Source: Glaciimonas sp. (GTDB taxonomy: Bacteria; Pseudomonadota; Gammaproteobacteria; Burkholderiales; Burkholderiaceae_D). Taken from it: a DNA stretch of 64,000 bases. Under the pieces are notes generated by a model, which saw only the letters and a list, made by a program, of their open reading frames with translations, was not told where the DNA came from and searched no databases. The position numbers and the translations under genes were made by a program. The DNA lies in assembly GCA_012927585.1 (NCBI GenBank), contig JABBOY010000025.1, forward strand, positions 62,001 to 126,000, in the 5' to 3' direction. Below, one piece after another: positions 27,927-37,352 of this stretch (the stretch's first letter is position 1; each line of letters starts with the position of its first letter).

Positions 27927-29213
27927 TCACTTAGCGCAATGCGCCGTCTGCCATGCGTTTTGCTGCTGGGCGCAGGCGATATAGGCTTCCGGTAGACGGG
28001 TCGGGTCTTCCAACAAGATGTCTTTCCATTGGCCCAGTCCGACCCGCTGCTGGATCAGGCCGCGCAACACGCCGATATGCTGCGTGTGTCCAATCGCGTT
28101 CGAGCCGATCAGTACATCCTGATCGAACTCCAGGCGCAGGTATTTGAATCGCCCGCTATCAGTCAATTCGACCCGCTGACCGCCGGGCACGCCTTGCCAC
28201 TGGCCGAAAGAACTGGAAATCAAGCCTAACGTATCGAGCACATTGATCTGCGTTACGCCGCGCTGAACTGCGTGTCTGCCGGCCATATTCATGCCGGCAC
28301 AGCGCGCCTGATCGGCTGCATTCGGCTGAATCGCCGACACCAAGGTATGGCCGCTCACGAAATCGAAAGCTTCCGCACAATCGCCGGCCGCATAAATGCC
28401 AGGAATGTTGGTCTGCATGGTTTCATCGACCAGCACCCCCTGCAGACATTTGATCTCGCCCGATTCCAGAAAGGCGATGTGCGGCCGCACGCCGGTGGCG
28501 GAGATGATCAAATCGGCCGGTAAATGCTGCCCATTCGAGAGTCGCACCCTTAATGGGGCATCAGTCTTCGCATCAGCGGCTTCGATGGCCTCGATGCGGG
28601 TGTCGGTATAAACCGTCACGCCTTTGCTTTCGCACCAGCGCCGGATCATGTTACCGGCACCTTCACCCATCATGCGCGGCACCATGCGATCGCCCATTTC
28701 AACCACGGTCAGTTCCACCCCGCGTGCCGCCAGTGCTTCCATGATGATGCAGCCGATAAAACCGGCACCCATCTGGATCACGCGTGCCTTCGGTCGTGCC
28801 AGCGTCATGATGGCGCGGGCGTCCTGAAGATTCCAACAAGTATGCACGCCGGCACAGTCGATGCCAGGAATTGGCGGCCTGACCGGAGTCGAGCCGGTGG
28901 CGATCAACAGCTTGTCAAAGGCAACGCTGCTGCCATCCATGAACTCCACCTGTCGTTGCGGTATATCAATATGCCTGACATGGCCAACCTGCTGTTCAAT
29001 GCGCAAGCGACTGAAATGATCCTTATCCTTGCGCAGAAACGTACCCTCTTCGCCGATATTGCCCATCAACAGATACGGAATTGCCATGCGCGAATAGGGT
29101 GGGATGTCCTCATTGCCAATTAACAGTATTGCATCCTGCGGCGCATGCTTGCGGATGGCTTCGGCAGCTATTACGCCTGCCGGACCATTTCCAATGATTA
29201 CGTGTTTGGTCAT
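27927..29213 (-). CDS. aorC: FAD-dependent NAD(P) oxidoreductase subunit of aldehyde oxidoreductase
   Basis: A 428-residue pyridine-nucleotide:disulfide-oxidoreductase-fold protein. The FAD motif is IIGNGPAGVIAAEAI at the N-terminus, the NAD motif VIQMGAGFIGCIIMEALAARG at about 145-165, and the second FAD motif GIYAAGDCAEAFDF. In AorABC-type enzymes this subunit links the iron-sulfur chain to NAD+. The ATG at 29213 has GGAG 6 bases upstream; a TTG 12 bases earlier is less likely. It follows aorB by 80 bp. Confidence 0.87.
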   Translation of the reverse strand: MTKHVIIGNGPAGVIAAEAIRKHAPQDAILLIGNEDIPPYSRMAIPYLLMGNIGEEGTFLRKDKDHFSRLRIEQQVGHVRHIDIPQRQVEFMDGSSVAFDKLLIATGSTPVRPPIPGIDCAGVHTCWNLQDARAIMTLARPKARVIQMGAGFIGCIIMEALAARGVELTVVEMGDRMVPRMMGEGAGNMIRRWCESKGVTVYTDTRIEAIEAADAKTDAPLRVRLSNGQHLPADLIISATGVRPHIAFLESGEIKCLQGVLVDETMQTNIPGIYAAGDCAEAFDFVSGHTLVSAIQPNAADQARCAGMNMAGRHAVQRGVTQINVLDTLGLISSSFGQWQGVPGGQRVELTDSGRFKYLRLEFDQDVLIGSNAIGHTQHIGVLRGLIQQRVGLGQWKDILLEDPTRLPEAYIACAQQQNAWQTAHCAK

Positions 29214-29293
29214 CCTGCTCTCCAAAAAATCAGCTGCAAGCCATCAAGCGCACCGCCGCAAACGGTACGCTCTGCCGGCCTAAATCCAACAGG

Positions 29294-31141
29294 CTACAGT
29301 CCCAGTCGGGTACGTGTTTCCGGCATCAACTGGCCTTCCGGGGTCCAACCGCGCAGTGCGTAATACTCCGGCAGCATCTTGTCCAGGCCATTGACCAAGC
29401 CTTTGGCAGGGCCGCTAGAGGCCGGCTCGGTCAACAACCGTTTGGGCAGGTTGTCGTCCTTGTTGGTGAAGCCGGCGCGATTGTTGAAGTCGCGCTCCAT
29501 ATTCCAGATTCGCTCGCCGATCAAGGCCAGTTTCTCTAACGTGAAATCCGCATCGCAGGCAGCAGCCAGTTGCGGCTGCAAGTCCGCCATAGTCCAGGCG
29601 AAGGTCGTGAATAGACAGACGCCGGCCGAATCGAACACAGCGGTGGCATCCTGAAACGCCTTGACCAGGCTCGCCTTGCCTTCGGTCACCAACGGGTCGG
29701 TCTTGACCGGGATACCCAGTACTTCGGACGCCACCGTATAGCCGCGCAAATGGCAGGCACCGCGATTAGAGGTGGCATAAGCCAACCCCATGCCCTGAAT
29801 CCCGCGTGCGTCATAAGCCGGAAATTCCTGCCCCTTGACGCTCATTGACAGATCAGGATGACCGTATTTTGCACACAAACGTTTGGAACCAAGACCGAGT
29901 TCCCGGCCGAAACCTTCGCCTCTGGCGGTAATTTCAGCAAAATGCACCAGCGCCTTGGCAGAGCCGAATGGTGCCTCGATACCAAGCTGCTGCTCAGTCA
30001 ATACGCCCATCTGGTACAACTCCATCACCGCACCGACCGTCGCGCCAAAGGTAATCGGATCGAAGCCTTCTTCGTTGCACAGGAAATTGACATACGTCAG
30101 CGCTTCCAGATCGTTGACGCCGTTGGCCGACCCCAGCGCCCAAGCCGCTTCGTATTCCAGTCCACCGGAGGCGCCCCAGTATTGCGGTTTGTTTTGCACC
30201 GAGAAATGGGTTTCGTCAATCTTGGAAATCCGGCCGCAAGCGATGGTGCAGCCGAAGCAGGCTTGATTGGTCACCAGATTGGCTTTGCCATCGGTTTTGC
30301 GCAGCTCGTGCATCGCTTCGCCGGAAATATCCTTGGCTCCTTCAAACTGCACGTCGCGATGGTTGCGGGTTGGCAGCGCGCCCATTTCGTTGATTACATT
30401 CATCAACACCTGAGTGCCGTAGGTCGGCAAGCCCTGGCTAGTTACCGCGTTTTCAGCCAGCACTTTCTTGGCAGCGACAGTGGCGGCCATAAAGGCTTTC
30501 GGGTCGCGAATATTACCCACGCCCTTGGTGCCGCGCACCGCGATCGCTTTCAGGTTTTTGCTACCCATCACGGTGCCGACGCCGGAGCGGCCAGCCGCGC
30601 GGTGCAAGTCATTAACCACACCCGCGTACAGGCAGCCGATTTCCCCCGCACGGCCGATGCAGGATACGCGAATCAACGGGTCCTGATGACGCGTCTTGAG
30701 CGCAGGTTCGGTTTCCCATACCGATTTGCCCCACAGCCAGGCTGCATCGAGCAACTCTGCGTGGTCGTTATTGATGCTGAGATAAACCGGATTGGCGGAT
30801 TTTCCTTCAAAAATTACCATGTCCCAGCCCGCCATCTTCAGTTCGGCGCCGAAGTAGCCGCCGGAATTAGAGCAAGCGATAGCGCCGGTCAATGCACCCT
30901 TGGTGATGACGGAGTAACGCCCTCCGGTGGACGCCATGGTGCCTGTCAACGGGCCGGTGGCCCAGATGATTTTGTTCTCTGGCGACAATGGGTCAACAGC
31001 GGGATCGACCTCGTCGATAAAATATTTGGTTGCCAAACCGCGCTGACCGACATATTCCCTGGCCCATTGCATGTTCAACTTTTCAGTCTCGCAGGTTCCG
31101 GCGGTCAGGTCGACGCGCAAAATTTTTCCAGTCCATGCCAT
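29294..31141 (-). CDS. aorB: Tungsten-type aldehyde:ferredoxin oxidoreductase, catalytic subunit
   Basis: A 615-residue AOR-family enzyme oxidising aldehydes to acids (or acids to aldehydes) at a tungsto-bispterin site. The N-terminal pterin domain begins MAWTGKILRVDLTAGT. The [4Fe-4S] cysteines are C295, C298 and C302 (CFGCTIAC) with C509 as the fourth. The second pterin motif is DARGIQGMGLAYATSNRGACH (about 444-464). Length and motifs are normal. Preceded by a four-cluster ferredoxin and followed by an FAD subunit and MoaD-like protein, it matches the AorABC layout of Aromatoleum aromaticum. The metal (W rather than Mo) is inferred from the family. Confidence 0.93.
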   Translation of the reverse strand: MAWTGKILRVDLTAGTCETEKLNMQWAREYVGQRGLATKYFIDEVDPAVDPLSPENKIIWATGPLTGTMASTGGRYSVITKGALTGAIACSNSGGYFGAELKMAGWDMVIFEGKSANPVYLSINNDHAELLDAAWLWGKSVWETEPALKTRHQDPLIRVSCIGRAGEIGCLYAGVVNDLHRAAGRSGVGTVMGSKNLKAIAVRGTKGVGNIRDPKAFMAATVAAKKVLAENAVTSQGLPTYGTQVLMNVINEMGALPTRNHRDVQFEGAKDISGEAMHELRKTDGKANLVTNQACFGCTIACGRISKIDETHFSVQNKPQYWGASGGLEYEAAWALGSANGVNDLEALTYVNFLCNEEGFDPITFGATVGAVMELYQMGVLTEQQLGIEAPFGSAKALVHFAEITARGEGFGRELGLGSKRLCAKYGHPDLSMSVKGQEFPAYDARGIQGMGLAYATSNRGACHLRGYTVASEVLGIPVKTDPLVTEGKASLVKAFQDATAVFDSAGVCLFTTFAWTMADLQPQLAAACDADFTLEKLALIGERIWNMERDFNNRAGFTNKDDNLPKRLLTEPASSGPAKGLVNGLDKMLPEYYALRGWTPEGQLMPETRTRLGL

Positions 31142-31188
31142 GATGCTTCTCCTTTATCTCGCACTATCGTTATGATGGAATTACGCGA

Positions 31189-31662
31189 CTAGGCAACAGC
31201 TTGGTTGCCCAGTTTGTCCGCCCACTGCCGCATTCGATCCAGGCCGGTCCAATTGGCATCCACATACGTGATGGCGCCGGTCGGGCAGGCCTCGGCACAG
31301 GCTGGCTCGCCACCGCACAGGTCGCACTTCTGAACCTTGCCGGTTTCCTGCACATAGTTAACGGTGCCGAACGGGCAGGCAATGGTGCACACTTTGCATC
31401 CGACGCAGATATCTTCCAGTACCACTTTGGCCCCGGTTGATGCGTCCAGCCGGATTGCCTCGACCGGACAGGCATGCAGGCACCATGCCTCGTCGCATTG
31501 GGTGCAGGTATACGGGACTTTTTTGCCGGTGTGATGGAAATCAAAGACTTTGATGCGTGACAGGGATGGATTAAATACGGCGTAATTCTCGTAGCTGCAC
31601 GCCATCTCGCATTGCAAGCAGCCGGTGCATTTATCGGGATTGATATGTAAAGACTTTTGCAT
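31189..31662 (-). CDS. aorA: Four-cluster ferredoxin subunit of aldehyde oxidoreductase
   Basis: A 157-residue iron-sulfur protein with sixteen Cys in four [4Fe-4S] motifs: CTGCLQCEMAC (from C12), CTQCDEAWCLHACP, CVGCKVCTIACP and CDLCGGEPACAEACP. It carries electrons from the AOR active site; the Aromatoleum AorA subunit is known to stack into a wire-like filament. The ATG at 31662 follows TTTGGAGCTGACA, a good ribosome site. It is the first gene of the minus-strand operon and faces the membrane complex genes across about 690 bp. Confidence 0.9.
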   Translation of the reverse strand: MQKSLHINPDKCTGCLQCEMACSYENYAVFNPSLSRIKVFDFHHTGKKVPYTCTQCDEAWCLHACPVEAIRLDASTGAKVVLEDICVGCKVCTIACPFGTVNYVQETGKVQKCDLCGGEPACAEACPTGAITYVDANWTGLDRMRQWADKLGNQAVA

Positions 31663-32354
31663 TGTCAGCTCCAAAAAAAACAGAAATCACAAAATAACTG
31701 CATTGGCAACACTGCGCTTGAGGACTCTTCTTGTCAATTAGATTAGGTGCTGCATTGCATCAGTTTTGATGTGGATCGTGATCGAAAAAACAATCCGGAA
31801 AAATTGCGGAATCCACCCGATCATAAATACGACAACCCCTCCCGATGCGCTTCGCGTACACGGCATACCCCTATATTATTAATGCATGACTTGCGTAAGC
31901 GATATTACGGCTTTCAGTATTACATCGAAGCAAGGAAATGTTGAATATCCAATGCAAAATATGCTAACATAGTTTCTTTTTTCGTCGGCGTGATCTATAA
32001 CAAGTTTGGCCGTTCTGTACTTGGCTAACCTAGAGTCGGAGACGCGCGCTGACCAAACTGAAATATGTACCTCTCGCTAGAAGTTACTTGCGAGTACACC
32101 TGTAAAAGTTCTCTGCAACTAAAAAACAGGCTACGAAACAAAGAACAAATTACATGCGTTGCTGCTGCCAGCCGATTTTTCGGAATCAACGAACGCACTG
32201 TAAAACTCACAGAAACATGTGACCCACTCGTTGGTGTAAAAGCCAATCATGACTATGTTGCCAGGCGGAACATGCGATCGACACGCCGTCTATCGATGGC
32301 GGCCCTGCGTCAACGCAATAGTCGAGCGCAGGCCGCCATTAACTTGAAAGAATC
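31663..32354. promoter_or_regulatory. Divergent regulatory region between the aor and Ehr operons
   Basis: This gene-free 692-bp stretch must hold promoters for both operons. Upstream of aorA the minus strand has a TTGACA at about 31730-31735. An FNR/Anr-like box, TTGAT-GTGG-ATCGT, at 31766-31779 matches eight of ten consensus positions. Inverted repeats gtggat/atccac surround 31771-31817. AT-rich sequence at about 31860-31980 could hold the plus-strand promoter. Oxygen control is speculation from the one box. Confidence 0.4.
32296..32339 (+). promoter_or_regulatory. Strong hairpin in the leader of the Ehr operon
   Basis: atggcggcc pairs with ggccgccat, extended by tgcg/cgca with one bulged C, around a 17-base loop. 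It ends 15 bases before the first ATG of the membrane complex operon. There is no T-run after it, so control of translation or RNA stability is more likely than termination. Confidence 0.5.
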
Positions 32355-34367
32355 ATGAGCGCACTTACCGCACTAATTGCTGCCGTACTTGTTTTATTTC
32401 TGGGAGCTGGCATTTGTTTGCTTCCCTTGCGTAATACCACTCGTGCCGGGGTCGGCATATTTTCACAACTGCTTGCCACAGTATTAGTTTTGGCCACGGT
32501 GCTGCCGGTTCTGTTTGGTGCGGAGCAAGTCGTTGGCGATCTGGCATGGGCTTATCCGGTAGGAACGCTGCGTGTAAGGCTTGACGCTCTTGGCGCGTTT
32601 TTTTTGGCCTGGTCATTACCGATGACGTTGCTAGGAAGCATATACGCGGTTGGATACATGCGTCCGTTCTTCAACAGCAAGCGCAATCTGGGAGTGCATT
32701 TCGCTCTGCTCAATCTGACTTCCGTATCGTTTTTGCTGGTGTATACCGGCGAGCACGCGCTGGTCTTTTTGCTCGGATGGGAAATTGCCGCACTCGCTGC
32801 CTGGCTACTGGTGATATGGGACTACACCAACCAGAAGGTGCGTTTTGCCGGATTCAATTATCTGGTTTCAACCCACATCGGTCTGATTTTCCTGGTGGCC
32901 GCTTTCATGATCATGTACACGCATTCGGGATCGTGGTTCCTGACCAGCTTTGGCGACTGGCTCAGCAAGAGCGGCGGCACCGAACGCAACATCGTGTTCC
33001 TTCTGTTGGTTACGAGCTTTGGCCTGAAGTCTGCCTTCTTCCCCTTCCACTCCTGGCTCCCGCGTGCCCACGCTGCGGCACCCGCCCATGTCTCGGCTCT
33101 GATGTCGGGCGTCATTCACAAGGCCGGTTTATATGCTTTGATACGTTTCATACTGCTGATCGGCACGCCCGATGAGTGGATGGGATGGTTCCTGATCGTC
33201 TTCTCGACGTGTTCGGCCCTGATCGGAGGGTTGTACACGGTAGGTCAACGCGACCTTAAACGCATGCTCGGCTATTCATCGACCGAGAATGTCGGTATCG
33301 CCGGCATCGGCTTCGGCGTCGGCTGCCTGGGACTTAGCTGGGGCATTCCATCGCTGGCGGCTCTCGGTTTCGCTGGCGGCTTGTTGCACCTGCTGAATCA
33401 CGCTTTCTTCAAGTGCCTGCTCTTTTACGCGGCAGGGGCGGTTTATCAGGTGATGCATTCCGTCGATATGGAACGGCTCGGCGGACTGGCGCGTCTCATG
33501 CCCTTAACAGCGGCCAGCTTCATCATCGGCGGCGTCGCAATCTCTGCGCTACCGCCCCTGAACGGCTTTACCAGCGAGTTCGTGATCTATTCAGGCTTAT
33601 TCAGCAGTGTCGCAGCGGGAGTCTGGGCCAAGCTGGGACTGTGCGTCGCAGCCGCATTGCTGGCGTTTGTAGGCGCTGTTTCCGCATTGAGTATTACGCG
33701 CGCCTTCGGCGTCGTCTTTCTGGGTGCGCCGCGCGACGCCAGTGTCCCAGCCGCCAAGGAGGCGAGTCGATGGATGCTGGTGCCTATGGGCATCCACTCT
33801 GCGGGCGTGATCGTGCTCGGGGTCATACCGGCCTTGGGCTTCATGCTGGTGCGCGGCCCCACCGAGCTTGCAATGGGGCCGTTGCCGGTATCCGCAGCGG
33901 CGGTTCTGTCGCCTATCATCGACTCGCTGACGCGCATCGGCATGATTTCGGGAGGTCTGGTTGCTTCGATTGCCCTGGTTCTGTGGCTACGATCGAAATT
34001 AACATCCAAGCCTGCAGCCAGCCACGTGACCTGGGTTTGCGGTTATGCTGCACCGAGTCCTCGGATGCAGTACACCGGCGCCAGCTTCTCATCGGATTTT
34101 GGAGTCCACTTCCGCAGCCTGATGGTCTTGCTGCGCCGCAAAAAGCCCCCGGTCGGATACTTTCCGTCCGATAGCTACTTGATCACGGATTGCGTCGACG
34201 CGGTTGAGCGGCGCCTGTTCTCCGTCATCGGCCGCGGCGACGCGTCGGCCGCCAATATATCCAAAAAACTGCGCGAAGACGATCCGCGGATTGCCTTTGC
34301 GGCCGCTCTGATCGCCGTCGTCGTGATCGCGTGGCTGATGCTGTTGCTGTGGGGGCCATTACGATGA
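32355..34367 (+). CDS. Ehr/hydrogenase-4-like complex, antiporter-like subunit B (NuoL family)
   Basis: A 670-residue membrane protein with about 16 helices. The proton-channel core includes LGWEIAALAAWLLV, SAFFPFHSWLPRAHAAAPAHVSALMSG (Lys at the preceding LKS) and LLHLLNHAFFKCLLFYAAG. This is the HyfB/HycC type, related to NuoL and Mrp antiporters, and would move H+ or Na+. It opens a six-gene operon in which each gene overlaps or nearly touches the next. No strong ribosome site precedes the ATG, but a stable hairpin does. Confidence 0.87.
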   Translation: MSALTALIAAVLVLFLGAGICLLPLRNTTRAGVGIFSQLLATVLVLATVLPVLFGAEQVVGDLAWAYPVGTLRVRLDALGAFFLAWSLPMTLLGSIYAVGYMRPFFNSKRNLGVHFALLNLTSVSFLLVYTGEHALVFLLGWEIAALAAWLLVIWDYTNQKVRFAGFNYLVSTHIGLIFLVAAFMIMYTHSGSWFLTSFGDWLSKSGGTERNIVFLLLVTSFGLKSAFFPFHSWLPRAHAAAPAHVSALMSGVIHKAGLYALIRFILLIGTPDEWMGWFLIVFSTCSALIGGLYTVGQRDLKRMLGYSSTENVGIAGIGFGVGCLGLSWGIPSLAALGFAGGLLHLLNHAFFKCLLFYAAGAVYQVMHSVDMERLGGLARLMPLTAASFIIGGVAISALPPLNGFTSEFVIYSGLFSSVAAGVWAKLGLCVAAALLAFVGAVSALSITRAFGVVFLGAPRDASVPAAKEASRWMLVPMGIHSAGVIVLGVIPALGFMLVRGPTELAMGPLPVSAAAVLSPIIDSLTRIGMISGGLVASIALVLWLRSKLTSKPAASHVTWVCGYAAPSPRMQYTGASFSSDFGVHFRSLMVLLRRKKPPVGYFPSDSYLITDCVDAVERRLFSVIGRGDASAANISKKLREDDPRIAFAAALIAVVVIAWLMLLLWGPLR

Positions 34368-35287
34368 CAACATTGCTCGCCACCATTCACGTACTCATTG
34401 CGCTGGCAATGCCCATCTTGCTGGTCGGCATCGTGAACCGGACCAAGTCGCTGTGGGCTGGCCGCAAGGGCCCCCGCATACTACAGTTGGCATCGGATCT
34501 GCGCCGCTTGCTTGGAAAGCGCCCGATCTATAGCACCGTCGCCACACCGCTGTTCAGGGCCGGCGCCTACGTGGTGCTGATGGCGTCCCTGCTGGCAGCA
34601 ATGATCGCGCCTATTCTCGGCGGCGTCTCGCTGGTGCAGTTCGATTTCGATTTCATTCTGTTCGCATACACCCTCGGGCTGGCGCGCATTTTCATAATGC
34701 TGTCTGCCATGGATGTCGGCAGTGCGTTCGAGGGCATGGGTGCAGCTCGCGAGGCTTCGTTCTCCGCTTTCGTCGAGCCGGCATTATTCCTGCTCGTCGG
34801 CGCTGCCAGCGTAGCCACCGGCGACACCAGTTTCGCCGGCCTGATTGGCCACCTGCACCAAACCGAACCCTTCCGATGGCTGGTAGTTCCCGCTGTCGTC
34901 GCACTGTTCATCCTGTTGCAAACCGAGGCCGCACGCGTGCCGGTGGATGACCCGCATACACACCTTGAGCTGACCATGATTCACGAAGTGATGATCCTCG
35001 ATCACAGCGGCCCTGATCTGGCGGCAATGCATTATGCGGCGGCGCTCAAGATGAGCATATACGCGGGCTTGATCGCTGCCCTGCTCAATCCATTCGACCC
35101 GCTAGTTGCGCCCGTGGCTGGTGTTCTCACCTCCTTGCTCATCATGGCCGCGGTGGCAGTGGCGGTCGGATGTGTCGAGTCCCTGGTGGCTCGGTTGCCC
35201 ATGCGATGGGTGCCGCGCTACCTGATGCTGGCGTCGGCTGCAGCTGTCCTGTGTATGGCTGCCGTAGGCTGGGGAGCAAGACTCTAA
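34364..35287 (+). CDS. Ehr complex membrane anchor subunit C (NuoH/HyfC family)
   Basis: A 307-residue protein with about eight helices. The start overlaps the previous stop by 4 bp. The Glu-rich loop DVGSAFEGMGAAREASFSAF and the acidic segment TEAARVPVDDPHTHLELTMIHE mark the NuoH/HyfC family, the subunit that joins the soluble arm to the membrane arm and forms the quinone or proton entry. These conserved charged residues are retained, so the energy-coupling part looks functional. Confidence 0.88.
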   Translation: MTTLLATIHVLIALAMPILLVGIVNRTKSLWAGRKGPRILQLASDLRRLLGKRPIYSTVATPLFRAGAYVVLMASLLAAMIAPILGGVSLVQFDFDFILFAYTLGLARIFIMLSAMDVGSAFEGMGAAREASFSAFVEPALFLLVGAASVATGDTSFAGLIGHLHQTEPFRWLVVPAVVALFILLQTEAARVPVDDPHTHLELTMIHEVMILDHSGPDLAAMHYAAALKMSIYAGLIAALLNPFDPLVAPVAGVLTSLLIMAAVAVAVGCVESLVARLPMRWVPRYLMLASAAAVLCMAAVGWGARL

Positions 35288-35901
35288 TGACACTGCCGCT
35301 AATCATCTTTCTTCTCACCGCTGTGATTCCGGTCTTCTTTGGAAAAATTCGGTCCGCGCCTTTTTGGCTTTGCTTGCAGGCGATTATGCTGGGCTGGAAC
35401 GGCATTGCTCAGCACGCCGAGATTTCGAACCATGCACTGCCGGCATTGTTCGAGATCATAGTTGTTCGCGTTTGCATGGCACCGCTCCTGCTGCGCCGCA
35501 CGATTCACCGCAGGGCTGAGCCGAACCTGGATTTGATGCCGTCCAACCTGTTTGCCTGGGCAATCGGTGCGGCACTCATCGTGCTGGCATTCGAATTCGG
35601 CGGAGTATCCATGACTCACCCCGGTGCTCTTACACTTGGCGTCGTGGGCGCGACGGTGATGATCGCCCTACTTATCCTGTCGACCAACAGTTCTCCGCCG
35701 GCGCAATTAGTTGCCATGCTCTTCATGGAAAATGCCCTGGTGTTATTCGAGTCACTGCTACCCGAACCGTGGCCACTGCCTGTACATGCCGCTTTGGGTG
35801 CGGTCTACATCCTCACTGTCGGCGTAGGGAGCTGGCTCTTGGGAACACCCTCCTCTTCCAGAGTCCTGATGGATCAGGAAGAGCGAAAGGAGATTCTATG
35901 A
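35287..35901 (+). CDS. Ehr complex small membrane subunit E (HyfE-like)
   Basis: A 204-residue membrane protein with about six helices and the conserved-looking PNLDLMPSNLFAWAIGAALI and MENALVLFESLLPEP. Its size, order and helix pattern match HyfE, a subunit related to NuoK. The start overlaps the upstream stop (TAATG) and its end overlaps the next ATG by 4 bp. Confidence 0.8.
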   Translation: MTLPLIIFLLTAVIPVFFGKIRSAPFWLCLQAIMLGWNGIAQHAEISNHALPALFEIIVVRVCMAPLLLRRTIHRRAEPNLDLMPSNLFAWAIGAALIVLAFEFGGVSMTHPGALTLGVVGATVMIALLILSTNSSPPAQLVAMLFMENALVLFESLLPEPWPLPVHAALGAVYILTVGVGSWLLGTPSSSRVLMDQEERKEIL

Positions 35902-37352
35902 ACGGCGCGGAATTGTTGACGATAAACGAACACACTACCGAGCCCACTGCCACTGGCACCAATTCAGTGCGGCACCGCTGGGTCGGGTCTGCACTGGTTG
36001 GGGTGGCTTTAGTCAACTTTCTAGTATGTTTTGCGATCTTTGTGCGGATTCCAATCGGGGAGTTGCCCCTGTACTTTTTGCAGCGGTATTTCGTGCTCGA
36101 CCCGACCTCATTGCTGTTCCTGTTGCTGATCAATACAGTCTTCCTCGGTATCAGCGTCTACATGTACTCAAGGGTACACACTTCTCGCGTGCTGGCGGAA
36201 AACATGCTGCCAAGAGCTGCCCTCTCACTAGCATTCATGGTTGCCATGAACCTGGGGGTAATGTCCAACAACCTGCTCATGCTATGGGCCCTCATCGAAG
36301 TGACCACGCTGTGCGCTGTGCCGCTGGTTGCGCAGGGCAGTTCGAGCACGCCACGGCGCGTCGCCTGGCATTACATGCTGTATTCGAGCATGTCGCTGGC
36401 GCTAACGTTCCTCGGTTTCATGTGTCTGACCCGGTCCGCGCACCTGCACGGCTTGGAGATCAACTTCGCGTTCGACCAATTGGCATTGGCATTGCCTTCG
36501 GCTGGCGATAACTGGCAACGCCTCGGCCTCGCGCTCATGCTGTTCGGACTCGGCGGCAAGCTGGGCCTGGCCCCCCTGTATGGCTGGATGCCGGCGACTT
36601 ACGAAGCCGCGCCAACCAGCACCAGCGCGCTGCTGGCAGCCGTGCAATTCAACATCAGTGTGTTGGCCGTATTCAGGATTCTGCAGGTATTCCACGTAAG
36701 CCACAGTAGTTTCGTCACGCATGAGTTACTCATCATGGGATGCCTTTCGTTAGCGGTGGCAGCGATTCAAGTCATGGCCGCGCGCAACTACAAGCGTCTG
36801 ATCGCCTATGCCTGCGTTAGCTCGTCGGGCGTCATCGCTATCGGGCTTTCTGTGGGTAAAGTGGCGGCCTATGGCGTCGTCTTATATGTTGTCAGTAGTG
36901 CCTTCGTCAAAGCGCTATTGTTCCTTACGGCGGGCCGACTACGCGCGGTCTACGGAACCAACGATGTCGCTGCATTGAGTGGCGTGATCAGGGTGCTGCC
37001 GTTCTCGGGATTGCTGTTCGCGGTGGGTATCTTTGCCCTGTTGGGGTTCCCGCCGTTCGGCAGCTTCATGGCGGAGATGCTGATCCTGTCAGGCATCGTG
37101 CAATCCAGCGACTGGATTACCTTTACGCTGATGTGCACCATGTTGACTATCATTTTCGTCGCCGCCGGACGTTCGATTTTTCCGATGCTGTGGGGCCCCT
37201 CGAACAGAACGGGTTCGACTATCAAAGAACCTTGGGTGACCGCCATTCCGAAACTCGGGTTCGTCGCTGCCCTGGTTTTGCTAGGCGTATACACGCCGGA
37301 ACCCATCAACCAGCTTCTCTTGCTGGTGGCTCAGTCGATTGGTGGACAATAA
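35898..37352 (+). CDS. Ehr complex antiporter-like subunit F (NuoN/NuoM family)
   Basis: A 484-residue membrane protein with about 13-14 helices, including LLMLWALIEVTTLCAVPLVAQ, LGGKLGLAPLYGWMPATYEAAPTSTSALLA and LYVVSSAFVKALLFLTAGRL, the proton-channel signatures of this family. It is a second pump-type subunit besides subunit B. AAGGAG lies 6 bases before its ATG, which overlaps the previous stop by 4 bp. Confidence 0.88.
   Translation: MNGAELLTINEHTTEPTATGTNSVRHRWVGSALVGVALVNFLVCFAIFVRIPIGELPLYFLQRYFVLDPTSLLFLLLINTVFLGISVYMYSRVHTSRVLAENMLPRAALSLAFMVAMNLGVMSNNLLMLWALIEVTTLCAVPLVAQGSSSTPRRVAWHYMLYSSMSLALTFLGFMCLTRSAHLHGLEINFAFDQLALALPSAGDNWQRLGLALMLFGLGGKLGLAPLYGWMPATYEAAPTSTSALLAAVQFNISVLAVFRILQVFHVSHSSFVTHELLIMGCLSLAVAAIQVMAARNYKRLIAYACVSSSGVIAIGLSVGKVAAYGVVLYVVSSAFVKALLFLTAGRLRAVYGTNDVAALSGVIRVLPFSGLLFAVGIFALLGFPPFGSFMAEMLILSGIVQSSDWITFTLMCTMLTIIFVAAGRSIFPMLWGPSNRTGSTIKEPWVTAIPKLGFVAALVLLGVYTPEPINQLLLLVAQSIGGQ

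Noticed and set aside
29858-31192. A 444-codon open frame antisense to aorB and aorA
   Set aside because: It mirrors codon bias of the real genes on the other strand; the minus-strand reading has complete family motifs.
31740-31760. A sigma-54 promoter upstream of the aor operon
   Set aside because: The GG and GC elements are nine, not ten, bases apart and the rest of the consensus is poor.
32065-32358. A 97-codon plus-strand frame whose stop overlaps the first Ehr gene by 4 bp
   Set aside because: It has no recognised similarity, an irregular composition and runs through the strong leader hairpin. The overlap alone is not enough evidence.
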